NCBI RefSeq assembly: GCF_026965555.1 | Contig: NZ_CP114040.1 | Span: 124,001-188,000, forward strand | DNA length: 64,000 nucleotides | Origin: Nannocystis punicea | GTDB taxonomy: Bacteria; Myxococcota_A; Polyangia; Nannocystales; Nannocystaceae | Reading direction: 5' to 3' | Part shown: piece after piece, positions 26,744 to 36,189 of the stretch | Layout: every line of letters begins with the position of its first letter | Numbering within the stretch: position 1 is the first letter of the stretch | Program-made: the position numbers and the translations under genes | The notes under the pieces: generated by a model | Told to the model about the DNA's origin: nothing | The model's input: only the letters and a program-made list of their open reading frames with translations | The model's database searches: none

Positions 26744-26829
26744 ATGTCCTGAAGGACATGTCCGGAGAGACATCCTTCGGCGAGTTCCGGCCGGCGAGAA
26801 TGTCTTCCAGGACATGTCCTTCAGGACAC
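26744..26829. repeat. Two hairpin-repeat arrays
   Basis: Array one (26744-26771, plus a degraded third unit) is ATGTCCTGAAGGAC then ATGTCCGGAGAGAC. Array two (26800-26829) is ATGTCTTCCAGGAC then ATGTCCTTCAGGAC. They lie between the P450 operators and the 3' end of the next minus-strand gene at 26879, 49 bases from its stop. Nothing else is seen from 26628 to 26878. Confidence 0.85.
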
Positions 26830-26878
26830 TGGCCAGCGAGTGGACCGGTCCAGGCGGACCGCCGGCGCCGGCGCTCGT

Positions 26879-27424
26879 TCAGGTGACCTCGCGGTGGCGG
26901 ACCTGGCCCTTGTGGACGGCGCCGCCGGCGTCGCTGCAGGTGACTGCGACGCGGGAGAGGCCGACGGGCATGCCGAGCACGCGGTGGGCGATCAGGCGGG
27001 CGGCGGAGAGGCGGCAGCGGGGGACGTGGCGGCCGTCCTCGCTGTCGATGGCGACGAAGGCGTGCAGCTCGCCGGACTCGGCCAGCTCGACGACGAAGGC
27101 GAACTCCTTGCCGTCGCCGGTGACCGTGACGGTCAGCGAGCGGCTCGAGCCCCGGTGGTAGCGCAGCTTGACCATGCGCTCGACCATCGGCCCGAGCGGC
27201 TTGCGCCGGTCCTGCTCGGCGGTGTTGACCCACCACAGACGGGCCTCGTCGAGGCGCGAGGCGTCGGCCGAGACCCACGCGTCGATCGCCAGATCGAAGT
27301 GCGGCTTGCCGAAGTCGCGCTTGACCCGGACGACCTCCGTCCCCGGCGCGGCCTGGCCGCTGTCCTTCACCTTCGGAGCGGCGCCCGCGAGCACGAGCGC
27401 GACGACAGACAGGGACCAGTTCAA
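26879..27424 (-). CDS. Secreted hypothetical protein
   Basis: About 181 residues from TTG 27424. It has a short hydrophobic start (WSLSVVALVLAGAA) that may be a signal peptide. The mature part is predicted beta/alpha (HFDLAIDAWVSADASRL, SRSLTVTVTGDGKEFAFVVEL, VLGMPVGLSRVAVTC). No family recognised. The start is weak: no ATG fits and 104 further in-frame codons upstream look non-coding. Confidence 0.5.
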   Translation of the reverse strand: MNWSLSVVALVLAGAAPKVKDSGQAAPGTEVVRVKRDFGKPHFDLAIDAWVSADASRLDEARLWWVNTAEQDRRKPLGPMVERMVKLRYHRGSSRSLTVTVTGDGKEFAFVVELAESGELHAFVAIDSEDGRHVPRCRLSAARLIAHRVLGMPVGLSRVAVTCSDAGGAVHKGQVRHREVT

Positions 27425-28231
27425 AACATCATCACGGTAGCAAGGGCGGCGCGGGCCGACAATGCGGGCACCGCGATTCACGATAGTGGAACGCGCGAGC
27501 CGAGGACGCCTGCGCGACACAGCCTCGACGCATTCGCGAGATTTGGCCCGCTGGCGGCGAACTGGGCGACAACTGCAGCGCCGCGGGTCGGCGAGAACGA
27601 CGGCGACGCTGCGGGCGACGCGTTCAGGATACTCGCCGATCCGCGCGACTCGGGCTCCAGCTCGACCTGCGCCCAGGAGCAGCATCGCGCGGCGGCGCGT
27701 GCCCGCGGGGTCCCGATCGCAGCTCGGCGCCGGCATGGGGAGCGCGACGACCTCGACGGAGGCGCTCCGAACGAGGACCCGAGCGCGTCCGCACGACGAC
27801 CGCGAGCGAGCCAGCGGCGATCGATCGCGTACCCGCGGGCGCGGGCGAGGATGTCCGAAAGAACATGTCTCAAGAGATGTGTCGAAGACAGGCGCCGGTG
27901 GATGCGGGGCACACGTGCGGGCGACAGGCGCGTGTCGGTCTCGTCTCTCGTGATGCCTGCTGGTGGCTCGCCGCGAAGACTCTCGAGGGCGCCGCGCCGA
28001 CTGCTGACCTCGGTCGAGGCCCCGCAGGCGCGGAGCTGGATCGGCCCCGCTCAGATCTGCCTCGGGGGTGCGACGGACCCGAGAACAGTCGGGTCATGCC
28101 CGAGCCGCTGCCGGACGAGCCGGGCGAACTGCGCCGACACGAACGACCGCGGCTGGGCCTGAGCGGCGCGGAACCGAGCCGCCGGCGCGCCTCTGCGCCC
28201 GCGCGCCGGGGAGGTTGGTCGCGCGGCCGGC
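27425..28231. other. Long divergent intergenic region
   Basis: This 807-bp divergent region shows no convincing gene in any frame; the open frames are Arg/Ser-rich GC artefacts. It contains one hairpin-repeat array at 27851. The kinase promoter should lie here but no box stands out. Confidence 0.45.
27851..27881. repeat. Hairpin-repeat array
   Basis: ATGTCCGAAAGAAC (27851-27864), followed by a shortened ATGTCTCAAGAG and ATGTG. Confidence 0.65.
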
Positions 28232-31126
28232 ATGACCGATGATGGGGCGAGAGGCCCGATGGACGAGCGCACGGAGATGTCCAAGAAGACATGGCCTGAA
28301 GGCCATGCGAAAGACGCGCTCGAGGAGACCACCGCCCCCGCCCCGGCGCGGAGCGTGAGCGCGGGCAGCGTCGAGGAGACGGTGGTGCGGCCGGACAGTC
28401 TCGACCGGGTGCGCACCGTGGTCGACGTCGACAGGACCACCGCGAGCGTGCCGCCGGGGGGCGAGGCGCAGCCGCCGGAGCGGACTCTGGGGCGCTACCT
28501 CATCATCAAGCAGCTCGGGTCGGGCGGGATGGGGGCGGTGTACAAGGCCTACGATCCCGACCTCGACCGCAAGGTGGCGATCAAGCTGCTGCACGGCGCG
28601 GCCGTCGGCGAGGCGCGGACGCGGCTGATCCGCGAGGCGCAGGCGATGGCCCGGCTGTCGCATCCCAACGTGGTGCCGGTGTTCGACGTCGGGGCGCACC
28701 GCGAGGACCAGGTGTTCATCGCCATGGACCTGGTCGAGGGCACCGACCTGCGGCAGTGGATCGCCACGCGCCGGCCGTGGCCCGAGGTCGTCGACGTGTT
28801 CGCCCAGGCCGGCGCCGGGCTGGCGGCGGCGCACGCGGTCGGGCTGGTCCACCGCGACTTCAAGCCCGACAACGTGCTGCTCAGCACCGACGCGGCGACC
28901 GGCACGCCGCGGGCGCAGGTGGCCGACTTCGGCCTGGCGCGCCGCGACGAGGAGCGCGACGGCCCGCCGCGCGCGAGCGAGGCCGCCAGCAGCAGCGCCC
29001 TCGACACTCAGCTCACCCGCTACGGGGCGATCGTCGGCACGCCGGCGTACATGTCGCCGGAGCAGCACGCCGGCGTCGCGGTCGACCCGCGCACCGACCA
29101 GTTCAGCTTCTGCGTCGCCCTGTTCGAGGCGCTCTACGGCAAGCGCCCGTTCGTCGGCGCGACGATCGAGGAGCTGGCCCGCAAGGCCCGCAGCGCCCAG
29201 CGCGAGCCGCCCCCGCGCGGCAGCGAGGTGCCCGGGTGGCTGCACCGGCTGTGCCTGCGCGGCCTACAACCTGACCGAGAGGCCAGGTACCCGCGCATGG
29301 ACGCGCTGCTCGCCGACCTGCAGGCCGGCCGCGTCCGCCGCCAGCGGCGCGCGCTGGCCCTCGGCGGGGCCCTGCTGGCGGCGGCGGTCGCCGGCGGCAC
29401 CGCGTGGGCGATGACCGGGCCGGGCGTGTGCGCCGGCGGGGCCGAGCGCGTCGGCGAGGTCTGGCACGCCGGCCGCCGCGCGGCGATCGAGGCCGCCTTC
29501 ACCGCCACCGGGCTGCCCTACGCGGCCGGGGCGTGGGCCGGGGCGGCCCCGCAGATCGATCGCTACGCGGAGGACTGGAAGAACATGTACGAAGAGACAT
29601 GTTCTGCGACGCAGGTGCGGGGCGAGCAGTCGGCCGAGCTGATGGACCTGCGCATGGCCTGCCTGCAGCACCGGCTGAAGGACTTCGACGCGCTGCTGGC
29701 CCTGCTCGAGCAGGCCGACAAGCAGGTGGTGAAGCGGGCCTCGGAGGCGGTGGTGGCGCTGCCGGGGCTGCAGGGCTGCGCCGACGCCGAGGCGCTGCGC
29801 AGCGGGGCGCTGGCCTCGCGGCCGGCGGCCGATCCTGTCCGCAGCGAGGCGCTGCGCGAGCGGCTGCGGGCGGCGCGGGCCAAGGTGAGCGCGGGCAAGA
29901 GCAAGGACGCGCTGGCGGAGCTGGAGGCGACCGCGACCGAGGCGATCGCGCTCGACGACCCGAGCCTGACCGCCGCGGCTCGCCACGCCCTGGCGCGCGC
30001 GCAGCGGGACGCGGGCAACGACGAGGCCTCGCACGTGACCGAGGCCGCGGCGATCTGGCAGGCAGTGGCCGACCGCGACGACGAGACGCTGTGGGAGGGG
30101 CTGCTGAACCAGATGTTCGTGGTCGGCTACAAGCTCGGGCGCAAGGCCGAGGCCGAGCCGTGGGTCGACCACGCCGAGGCGCTGCTGCGCCGTCGCGGTC
30201 AGCCCGACCGCGAGCGCGCGCAGTGGCTGCACCACGTCGGCATGATCGCCCTCGCCGCCGGTGACAGCGCCGACGCCGAGAAGTCGGTGAGCGAGGCGAT
30301 CGCCCTGTACGAGAAGGTCTACGGCCCTGACCACCCGCGCCTGGTCACTTTGTTCAACGCCCTCGGCGCGTCCAAGCTGCGCGGCGGCAAGTACGTCGAG
30401 GCGCAGCAGATGTTCGAGCGGGCCGTCGCGCTCGACGAGCGCGCCCACGGCTCCGGCCACCCCGACCTGGCGATGCCGCTCAACAACCTCGCCCTCAGCC
30501 TCGAGCGGCAGAACCGCTACTCCGAGGCGATCGCGGCGCTGCAGCGGTCGCGGGCGATCCTCGAGGCGATCAACCCCAAGGACCCGACTGTCGGGGTGAT
30601 CCGGCAGAACGTCGGGGGGATGCTGCAGCTGTCCGGAAAGCCAGCCGAGGCCCTGACCGAGCTGGCCGCCGCGCGGGCCCACCTCGAGGAGGTGCTCGGC
30701 CCGGACCACCCCGCGATCGCCGGCGTCTTCACCTTCATCGGCGACGCCAGCCGCGACCTCGCCGACTACCCTGGCGCCCGCGAGGCGTACGTGCGGGGTT
30801 GCGAGATCCGCGAGAAGGCTCTCGGCCCCGACCACCCCGACCTCGGCCTCTGTCTCCTGGGACAGGCGCAGATCGACCTCCTCGAGCAGAAGCCCGCGGC
30901 GGCGCTGGAGCACGTCGACCGCGCCCTCAAGAACGTCGCCGCCGCCACCAACGACCCCGGCGACCTCGGCCTCATGCACTTCGCCCGCGCCCAGGCGCTG
31001 CGCGCCACCGGGGCCGCCGCCGAGTCCGCCGAGGCCGCGAAGCTGGCCCGCGAGGCGCTGACCCGCGCGGGCGTGGCCGGCGAGCGCGGGATGAAGCAGC
31101 TCGACGCGTGGGAGGCCGCGAAGTAG
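28232..31126 (+). CDS. Ser/Thr protein kinase with TM helix and TPR domain
   Basis: A 964-residue Pkn-type kinase. The kinase domain (about 88-350) has GSGGMGAVYKA, VAIKLL, HRDFKPDN, DFGLA and GTPAYMSPEQ, so it should be active. A membrane helix follows (about 370-392, LALGGALLAAAVAGG), then about 570 residues outside the membrane ending in TPR-like pairs with YGPDHPRL, HGSGHPDLA and LGPDHPDL turns. Myxobacteria use many such kinases in development and stress signalling. The first 87 residues are disordered and contain a hairpin-repeat pair in frame (28277); another copy lies in the extracellular part (29585) and one in the TPRs (30850). Confidence 0.92.
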   Translation: MTDDGARGPMDERTEMSKKTWPEGHAKDALEETTAPAPARSVSAGSVEETVVRPDSLDRVRTVVDVDRTTASVPPGGEAQPPERTLGRYLIIKQLGSGGMGAVYKAYDPDLDRKVAIKLLHGAAVGEARTRLIREAQAMARLSHPNVVPVFDVGAHREDQVFIAMDLVEGTDLRQWIATRRPWPEVVDVFAQAGAGLAAAHAVGLVHRDFKPDNVLLSTDAATGTPRAQVADFGLARRDEERDGPPRASEAASSSALDTQLTRYGAIVGTPAYMSPEQHAGVAVDPRTDQFSFCVALFEALYGKRPFVGATIEELARKARSAQREPPPRGSEVPGWLHRLCLRGLQPDREARYPRMDALLADLQAGRVRRQRRALALGGALLAAAVAGGTAWAMTGPGVCAGGAERVGEVWHAGRRAAIEAAFTATGLPYAAGAWAGAAPQIDRYAEDWKNMYEETCSATQVRGEQSAELMDLRMACLQHRLKDFDALLALLEQADKQVVKRASEAVVALPGLQGCADAEALRSGALASRPAADPVRSEALRERLRAARAKVSAGKSKDALAELEATATEAIALDDPSLTAAARHALARAQRDAGNDEASHVTEAAAIWQAVADRDDETLWEGLLNQMFVVGYKLGRKAEAEPWVDHAEALLRRRGQPDRERAQWLHHVGMIALAAGDSADAEKSVSEAIALYEKVYGPDHPRLVTLFNALGASKLRGGKYVEAQQMFERAVALDERAHGSGHPDLAMPLNNLALSLERQNRYSEAIAALQRSRAILEAINPKDPTVGVIRQNVGGMLQLSGKPAEALTELAAARAHLEEVLGPDHPAIAGVFTFIGDASRDLADYPGAREAYVRGCEIREKALGPDHPDLGLCLLGQAQIDLLEQKPAAALEHVDRALKNVAAATNDPGDLGLMHFARAQALRATGAAAESAEAAKLAREALTRAGVAGERGMKQLDAWEAAK
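28277..28306. repeat. In-frame two-unit hairpin repeat in kinase N-terminus
   Basis: ATGTCC-AAGA-AGACAT and ATGGCC-TGAA-GGCCAT share an AT, encoding MSKKTWPEGHAK in the disordered N-terminal tail. Confidence 0.7.
29585..29600. repeat. In-frame hairpin-repeat copy with extended arms
   Basis: GAACATGT and ACATGTTC (29581-29588 / 29597-29604) make perfect 8-bp arms around ACGAAGAG, encoding NMYEETC just outside the membrane helix. Confidence 0.7.
30850..30865. repeat. In-frame hairpin-repeat copy in TPR region
   Basis: CTGTCT-CCTG-GGACAG, arms of 5-6 bp. Confidence 0.5.
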
Positions 31127-31319
31127 CGTCGACGCGACGGCGCGTTTGAACCATCTCTCCTCGCGGTCGGTCCGGCGCCGCGGCGGGAAGAAGCGCGAGA
31201 GCATCGACTTACCGCTCGCAGCCTCGCATCTTTCGAAGTCGAAGCAGCGGGCCGATGATCGGCGTCGGGCTGTCGCTCGCCGACATCCTGGGCGAGAGGT
31301 CGAGGTCGACTGCAGCCTC

Positions 31320-31347
31320 GTGTCCGACAGGGCATGTCCTGTCGGAC
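31320..31347. terminator. Strong inverted repeat between convergent genes
   Basis: GTCCGACAGG-GCATGT-CCTGTCGGAC (31322-31347) has perfect 10-bp arms. It is also two 14-bp repeat units back to back. It lies between the kinase stop (31126) and the opposing lipoprotein stop (31359), 12 bases from the latter. There is no T tract, so a bidirectional terminator or mRNA 3'-end block is inferred. Confidence 0.65.
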
Positions 31348-31358
31348 ATTCGTGAAGA

Positions 31359-33131
31359 TCACGGCCGGTACTTGATCAGCAGCAGCTGCGGGCCGTTCGG
31401 GGTCGACTCGCGCGCGAGCACGTAGGCCGCGCCGGCGGCGTCGATGCCGATGTCGCGGGCCTCCTCCTCGAGGAAGTTGCCGGAGCCGGCGTGGATCGCC
31501 GTCCACTCCGTCGCGCCGCCCGCGGTGTGCTTGCTGGTCTGGACATGGTATTTGGCGAGGCCGAGCTTGATGTGACGTAGGCCGGCCGCGACGAGCGGGC
31601 CGCCCGGAAGCGTCGCCACCGCGTCGTAGGAGTCGTCGAGGAAGCCCGGGCCGCCGGCGAGGTCCCACGTCACCGCGCCGGCGAGGTCGCGCTGCTCGAT
31701 CCACGAGTGCGCCTCTTCGTAGTTGGGCACCCACCCGATGCTCGTGCCCCCGACGGTGATCACGCGGCCCTGCTCGTCGATCGCCACGTCGCGCCCCGAC
31801 CGCGGGTGCGGAGCATCCGCCTCCCAGAGCTCGACGTCGGCGGCGGAGTACAGGGTCGTCCACGTCTGCTTGCCGATGAGGCTGGTGCTGCTCGTCAGCA
31901 GCGCCCACTCGCCGCTCGCCCGCACGGCGAGGCCCTCGGCCTCGCCGCTGCCGATGTACTTCGAGGGGCCGAGGGCGCCCCCGGCGAGCGAGAAGCGGCG
32001 GAACTTCGTGGCCGCAGACTCGTCGACCTCGTTGATGAAGCCCGCCGCGGACAGCACCTGCGGGCCCGGGCCGAACGCGACGCGGACGGTGGACGATCCG
32101 ACGAGCGAGGAGTTCCACTGCGACGCGCCCTGCAGGTCGAGCATGTCGAGCCGGGCATCGTCGAAGGGAGTGACCGAGCCGACGACGATCCGCCCGGCGG
32201 CGGCGTGGACGGCGACGTCCTGCGCCACGCCCCAGCTGTAGGTCTCGCTCCACAGGATGAGGCCGTCGAGCGTGCGTTGCTCGACCCAGGTCTTGTCGTC
32301 GAGCGTGCCGGCGAGCACGAGGAAGTCCGGACCCATCGCCAGCGCGAAAGCGTCGCCCTCGATCGGCAGCGCCCACTGCTCGGTGCCGGGGCCGTCGGCC
32401 GCGATCGCCACGCCGAGGCCGATGTCGTCGCTCGCGTCGGTCTGCGCCGCGGTGTCGCGCGCGACCGCCCTCAGCGTGTACGCGCCGCTGTCCGCGGGGC
32501 CGACGTGGAACGTCGCCTTGAACGGCGGGAGGTCGTCGGTCATCAGCAGCGTGTCGTCGACGTAGAAGTCGACCGCGACGTCCGGCTTGTCGTCGGTCGC
32601 CTCCGCCTCGAGCAGGACGAGCGTCGGTACGCCGATCGGCGCCGGCGTCGTCGTGCCCTGCACGAGGAAATTGACCAACACCGGCGGCAGGTCGATCGGC
32701 GCCACGGTCGTGTCGCCGGTCGAGGTCGAGTCGTCGGTCGTCGAGGTTGAGTCGCCGGTCGAGGTGGAGGTGGAGTCGCCGGTCGAGGTGGAGTCGCCGG
32801 TCGAGGTGGAGTCGCCGGTCGAGGTGGAGTCGCCGGTCGAGGTCGACGACGGGTCGCCGGTGGTCGTGGTCGTCGTGTCGGTCGCGACCGCGTCGGTGGT
32901 CGACGCTTCGGTCGACGTGCCGGTGCTGGTCTCGGTCCCGGTGGGGTCGGTGGGGCCGGTGCTCGCGGCGGTCGGGTCGCCGCCGTCGGTGGGGTCGACG
33001 GCGGTCGTCGCTCCGGTCGAGGTCCCGCCGGTCGAGGTCGAGTCGGTCTCCATGGCGGGCGTGTCGGGACAGCCCGCGAGCAGCGGCGTGAGGATGACGG
33101 ACAACAGGGGACGCAGGCGTAAGGTAGTCAT
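31359..33131 (-). CDS. Large lipoprotein with Thr/Ser-rich linker
   Basis: A 590-residue protein. Lipobox LLAGC near residue 20 is followed by about 120 residues of (S/T)TGD-type low-complexity linker. The DNA there is an 18-bp repeat (32756-32840) encoding STSTGD units. Next comes an Ig-like domain (about 150-240: PTLVLLEAEATDDKPDVAVDFYVDD). A beta-propeller-like C-terminal region follows, with recurring WSETYSWGVAQDVAV and RDVAIDEQGRVITVGG words. It is probably tethered to the outer membrane. This style is characteristic of Nannocystis-type genomes; ligand unknown. Confidence 0.75.
   Translation of the reverse strand: MTTLRLRPLLSVILTPLLAGCPDTPAMETDSTSTGGTSTGATTAVDPTDGGDPTAASTGPTDPTGTETSTGTSTEASTTDAVATDTTTTTTGDPSSTSTGDSTSTGDSTSTGDSTSTGDSTSTSTGDSTSTTDDSTSTGDTTVAPIDLPPVLVNFLVQGTTTPAPIGVPTLVLLEAEATDDKPDVAVDFYVDDTLLMTDDLPPFKATFHVGPADSGAYTLRAVARDTAAQTDASDDIGLGVAIAADGPGTEQWALPIEGDAFALAMGPDFLVLAGTLDDKTWVEQRTLDGLILWSETYSWGVAQDVAVHAAAGRIVVGSVTPFDDARLDMLDLQGASQWNSSLVGSSTVRVAFGPGPQVLSAAGFINEVDESAATKFRRFSLAGGALGPSKYIGSGEAEGLAVRASGEWALLTSSTSLIGKQTWTTLYSAADVELWEADAPHPRSGRDVAIDEQGRVITVGGTSIGWVPNYEEAHSWIEQRDLAGAVTWDLAGGPGFLDDSYDAVATLPGGPLVAAGLRHIKLGLAKYHVQTSKHTAGGATEWTAIHAGSGNFLEEEARDIGIDAAGAAYVLARESTPNGPQLLLIKYRP
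32750..32845. repeat. 18-bp tandem repeat in lipoprotein linker
   Basis: About five copies of GTCGAGGTGGAGTCGCCG (plus-strand sense), encoding the SerThrGlyAsp linker on the minus strand. Copy number is likely to vary between strains. Confidence 0.7.
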
Positions 33132-33398
33132 CGGCGGACCATTGTGACACCGATCCTTGGCTCGCGGATGCAGGCGAAGGCGAGCGCGCCGGTGCGCGTA
33201 CCTGGGGCCGCGCGGCGACGTCAGGGGGGCGGCCGACCTTCGCTTCCTCGTCGGCGATTCGCCGCGCCGAGCTCGACGCGCAGGACGCCCTGAACAACGG
33301 GCCGCTCGGCCGCCTTCTCGCGCGAGGTCGGGTTCATCGACCTCGAGGACGAGCGCGTGCCCGCGAAGTCGCCGGCGACGGCTTCGGTGATGGAACGC
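33132..33398. other. Intergenic region, possible gene remnant
   Basis: From about 33255 a plus-strand stretch reads like protein (IRRAELDAQDALNNGPLGRLL, then in another frame AAFSREVGFIDLEDERVPAK), without a start. It may be the remnant of a decayed gene; weak evidence. Confidence 0.25.
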
Positions 33399-34595
33399 TC
33401 AGGAGCGCGGCCGCGAGGGGCGACCGAGGCGGGCGATGCAGTGCGTGAGGGCGTCGCGGAGCTTGCCGAACACGGCCACGCGCGTGAGGTCGACGCCGAG
33501 GGCCACGATCGTCTGGGCGATGGTCGGATGAATGCCGGTGAGGATGCCCTCCGCCCCGAGCAGGCGGATCGCCTGGATCAGCCGGATCAGGTGGCTCGCG
33601 GTGCCGGTGTCGACGACCTCGACGCCGGTGAGGTCGAGGATCGCGAACTTCGCCCGCGAGCGCGTGACCGCCTGCAGCAGGTTGTCCATGATCTCGGCGG
33701 TGCGGACGGTGTCGACGAGGCCGACGATCGGCAGGGTGAGCACGCCGTCCCACACCTCGATGATCGGCGTCGACAGCTCGCGGATCACCTGCTGCTGCCG
33801 CTCGATCAGATCGAGCTTGGCGCGCAGCTCGAGCTCGTTGCGCTTGGTGTCGGTGACGTCGAGCGACACCGAGATGACCGACAGCTCGCTGTCCTCGATC
33901 GGCAGGGTCCAGCTGAGCCAGTGGACGCCGTACACCTCGGACGGCACCGCCAGCTGGGCCTCGCCGTTCATCGCCCTGCGCGTGGCATCGCCCGCCTCGG
34001 TGCCGCCGAACAGATCGAAGTAGTTCTGGCCGACGAATTGACCCGGGCTGAGCCCGACGGTCTGGAGCGCCTTGCCCTGCTGCGACGCGAAGACGCCCTG
34101 CTTGTCGATCGAGCACACCACGAGGTCGAGGTTGTCGAGGAGCGCCCCGAGCATCTTCGACTCGAGGCCGCGACGACGGAACTCTCGCTCGCGCGCGGTG
34201 ATGTCGTGGCCGTACAGCGTCGCGCCGACGACCCGGCCGTCGTCGTCTCGCGTCACCTCCCACCACGCCGCGAGATACAGCTCGTCGTCGGGCCGGGCGA
34301 TCTGCAAGACCTCGGGCTCCTCGCTGTCCGCGATGAGGCGCGCCGCCCAGGCGTCGGGCTCGCCGAGCACGGGCAAGAGCTCCGCGAGCGGGCGACCGAC
34401 CGCTTCGGCAGCGCCGACGCCGAGCACACGCTCCGCTCGCCGGTTCCAGCGGAGGACCCGAAGAACGTCGTCCACTTCGACCGTGAGGTGAGGAGCGTTG
34501 TCGCAGCGATCGTTCACGGGGTTCAGGATACCCAGGCCCTCGGTGAAGTACGCGTCCACGGTTGCGGAATCTCCCGGGTGGACGGACGTGGTCAC
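33399..34595 (-). CDS. PAS-PAS-STAS protein (RsbR-like)
   Basis: A 398-residue protein. There are two PAS-type domains: about 35-135, ending VVGATLYGHDITARE, and about 150-258, ending VSLDVTDTKRNELEL. A linker LIERQQQVIRELSTPIIEVWDGVLTLP leads into a C-terminal STAS domain (about 285-390) with LDLTGVEVVDTGTA around the usual phosphorylation site. In RsbR-type stressosome proteins the STAS core binds partner STAS proteins and kinases while the N-terminal domain senses. Two further proteins of this kind lie at 40698 and 56718. Confidence 0.85.
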   Translation of the reverse strand: MTTSVHPGDSATVDAYFTEGLGILNPVNDRCDNAPHLTVEVDDVLRVLRWNRRAERVLGVGAAEAVGRPLAELLPVLGEPDAWAARLIADSEEPEVLQIARPDDELYLAAWWEVTRDDDGRVVGATLYGHDITAREREFRRRGLESKMLGALLDNLDLVVCSIDKQGVFASQQGKALQTVGLSPGQFVGQNYFDLFGGTEAGDATRRAMNGEAQLAVPSEVYGVHWLSWTLPIEDSELSVISVSLDVTDTKRNELELRAKLDLIERQQQVIRELSTPIIEVWDGVLTLPIVGLVDTVRTAEIMDNLLQAVTRSRAKFAILDLTGVEVVDTGTASHLIRLIQAIRLLGAEGILTGIHPTIAQTIVALGVDLTRVAVFGKLRDALTHCIARLGRPSRPRS

Positions 34596-34609
34596 GGGTC
34601 GCTCACGCT

Positions 34610-34625
34610 ATGTCCCAAGGGACAT
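34610..34625. repeat. Hairpin-repeat unit
   Basis: ATGTCC-CAAG-GGACAT, perfect 6-bp arms, 15 bases upstream of the PAS-PAS-STAS start codon. Confidence 0.75.
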
Positions 34626-34893
34626 GCATACGAGTTCGCCGCGCGGCGCGCCGATGTGCGCACATGGCCCTTGAGCCAGATGGCCGCGGCGATGCGGACG
34701 GAGCACGCAGCGCGGCGTCATCCCATCGGCCCGTGCGAGCTTGTCGTACAGGCGCGGCGGGCGGCAAAGAGACGATCTTCCGCCGACCTCCACCGCCGAA
34801 TCCGCATCGCCGCGCGGAGCGCCGGGCGGCGTGGCCGGCCCTCGCCGCGGCCTGGGCGCAGCGCGCCGGCAACGACGCGGTCTTCGAGCGCGA

Positions 34894-34987
34894 CCGGCCG
34901 CCTCGTGGCGACCGAGACCGAGACGCGGGCGTGAGTACGCCCGGCCGCCTCGTGGCGACCGAGGCCGAGACGCGGTCGTGAGTACGC
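34894..34987. repeat. 47-bp tandem duplication
   Basis: CCGGCCGCCTCGTGGCGACC and the following 27 bases occur at 34894-34940 and again at 34941-34987 with two changes (GAGACCG/GAGGCCG, GGGCG/GGTCG). It ends just before the esterase stop at 34991. Confidence 0.85.
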
Positions 34988-34990
34988 CGC

Positions 34991-35959
34991 TCAGGTCGCC
35001 GGCAGCATGCGCGCGAGGTACTCGTACGTCGCCGCGTCGGCGAGGCGGCCGAGGGCGATCGGGAAGCTGTTGAAGCCGTGCACCGCGTCGGGCCAGACGC
35101 GCAGCTCGCCGGGGTTGCCCGCCATGCGCCAGCGGGTCGCCATGAACAGGGTGTCGTCGAGCAGCGGATCGAGGGTACCGACGGTGAAGAGCGCGGGGAC
35201 CAGGCCGCGGAGGTCGGCGTAGAGCGGCGAGAGCTCGGGGACGCGGCGCTGCTCGAGCGAGCGGCCCGGCGCGAAGGCGGCGCCGAAGTACTCGATGAGC
35301 GGGCGCGAGAGCACGAGGTTGCGCTCGCCCCACGCGCGCTGGCTCGGCGTCAGCGACAGGTCGTAAGCGCCGTAGACGAGGTTCGCCGCGCGAAACACCC
35401 GCGCGAGGTCGCCTCGATCGCGCAGGCGCAGCAGCGTGAGCACGGCGAGGTGAGCACCGGCAGACTCGCCGCCGATCGTGAAGACGGGCGGCGCGTCGAG
35501 GACCCGGGCGCCGTGCTCGACGAGCCAGCGGGCCGCGTCCTCGCAGTCGTCGGGCCCGGCCGGGAAGGGGTGCTCGGGCGCGAGGCGATAGTCGACGCTG
35601 ACCACGACGAGCCCGGTCGCGGCGGCCAGCGCCGTGAGGGCGGGGTCTTGCAGGTCGGCGGCGCCGAGCATCCAGCCGCCGCCGTGAAGGTGGAGATAGA
35701 CCCCGCGCGCGGCGGACGGCGGACGGGCGACGCGGAGCCGCACCGGGCCGCCGCGGGCCGGGATCTCGAGGTCTCGCATGTTCGGCAGGTACACCGGCGC
35801 CGGGAAGGTGCCCTTGCCGGCGCGCCGTCCGGCGCGGACGAGCGCGGGCGGGACCGTGTGCGCGGACGGGATCTTGGCGAGCATGGCCTCGAGCCCTTCG
35901 TTGAAAGCGAGGGTCTCGGCGGCGACCTCGGCGGCGACCGGCTCGACGTGGAGCAGCAT
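34991..35959 (-). CDS. Alpha/beta hydrolase, HSL-type carboxylesterase
   Basis: A 322-residue esterase. The hormone-sensitive-lipase oxyanion motif HGGGW is at 92-96, and the nucleophile elbow GGESAG with Ser166 follows. VDYRLAPEHPFPA, GTLDPLLDD (acid) and DAVHGFN (His) complete the triad. There is no signal peptide, so it should be a cytoplasmic ester hydrolase of unknown substrate. ATG 35959 was preferred over an upstream in-frame start because it begins right before the conserved N-terminal helix. Confidence 0.9.
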   Translation of the reverse strand: MLLHVEPVAAEVAAETLAFNEGLEAMLAKIPSAHTVPPALVRAGRRAGKGTFPAPVYLPNMRDLEIPARGGPVRLRVARPPSAARGVYLHLHGGGWMLGAADLQDPALTALAAATGLVVVSVDYRLAPEHPFPAGPDDCEDAARWLVEHGARVLDAPPVFTIGGESAGAHLAVLTLLRLRDRGDLARVFRAANLVYGAYDLSLTPSQRAWGERNLVLSRPLIEYFGAAFAPGRSLEQRRVPELSPLYADLRGLVPALFTVGTLDPLLDDTLFMATRWRMAGNPGELRVWPDAVHGFNSFPIALGRLADAATYEYLARMLPAT

Positions 35960-36085
35960 GGCGCGCAGGGTATCACGCGGCCGCGGACCGGTGGCTCGCG
36001 CCCACAAACGAAGGCCGGCTCGTGAACGACGACGCTCGACCTCGGACGGCTCCGCCGGTCGAGCTGGATCGCCGCACGCGGGAAC

Positions 36086-36160
36086 ATGTCTTTAAGGAAA
36101 TGTCTTTAACGACATGACTAAGAGAGCATGCCCCATCGAGCATGCTCCGAAGGACATTCG
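36086..36160. repeat. Five-unit hairpin-repeat array
   Basis: Five 14-bp units in a row begin at 36086, 36100, 36114, 36128 and 36142 (ATGTCTTTAAGGAA, ATGTCTTTAACGAC, ATGACTAAGAGAGC, ATGCCCCATCGAGC, ATGCTCCGAAGGAC), then ATTCGG. This is the longest regular run in the window. It lies 30 bases downstream of the stop of the minus-strand gene at 36190. Confidence 0.88.
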
Positions 36161-36189
36161 GGCCCGCCAAGAAGCAGCCCCGCGCCCGG

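Larger units (their letters stand above)
34596..34990. other. Intergenic region with 47-bp tandem duplication
   Basis: This 395-bp region has no supported gene. It contains a perfect hairpin unit at 34610 and a 47-bp tandem duplication at 34894 ending at the stop of the esterase gene. Confidence 0.45.
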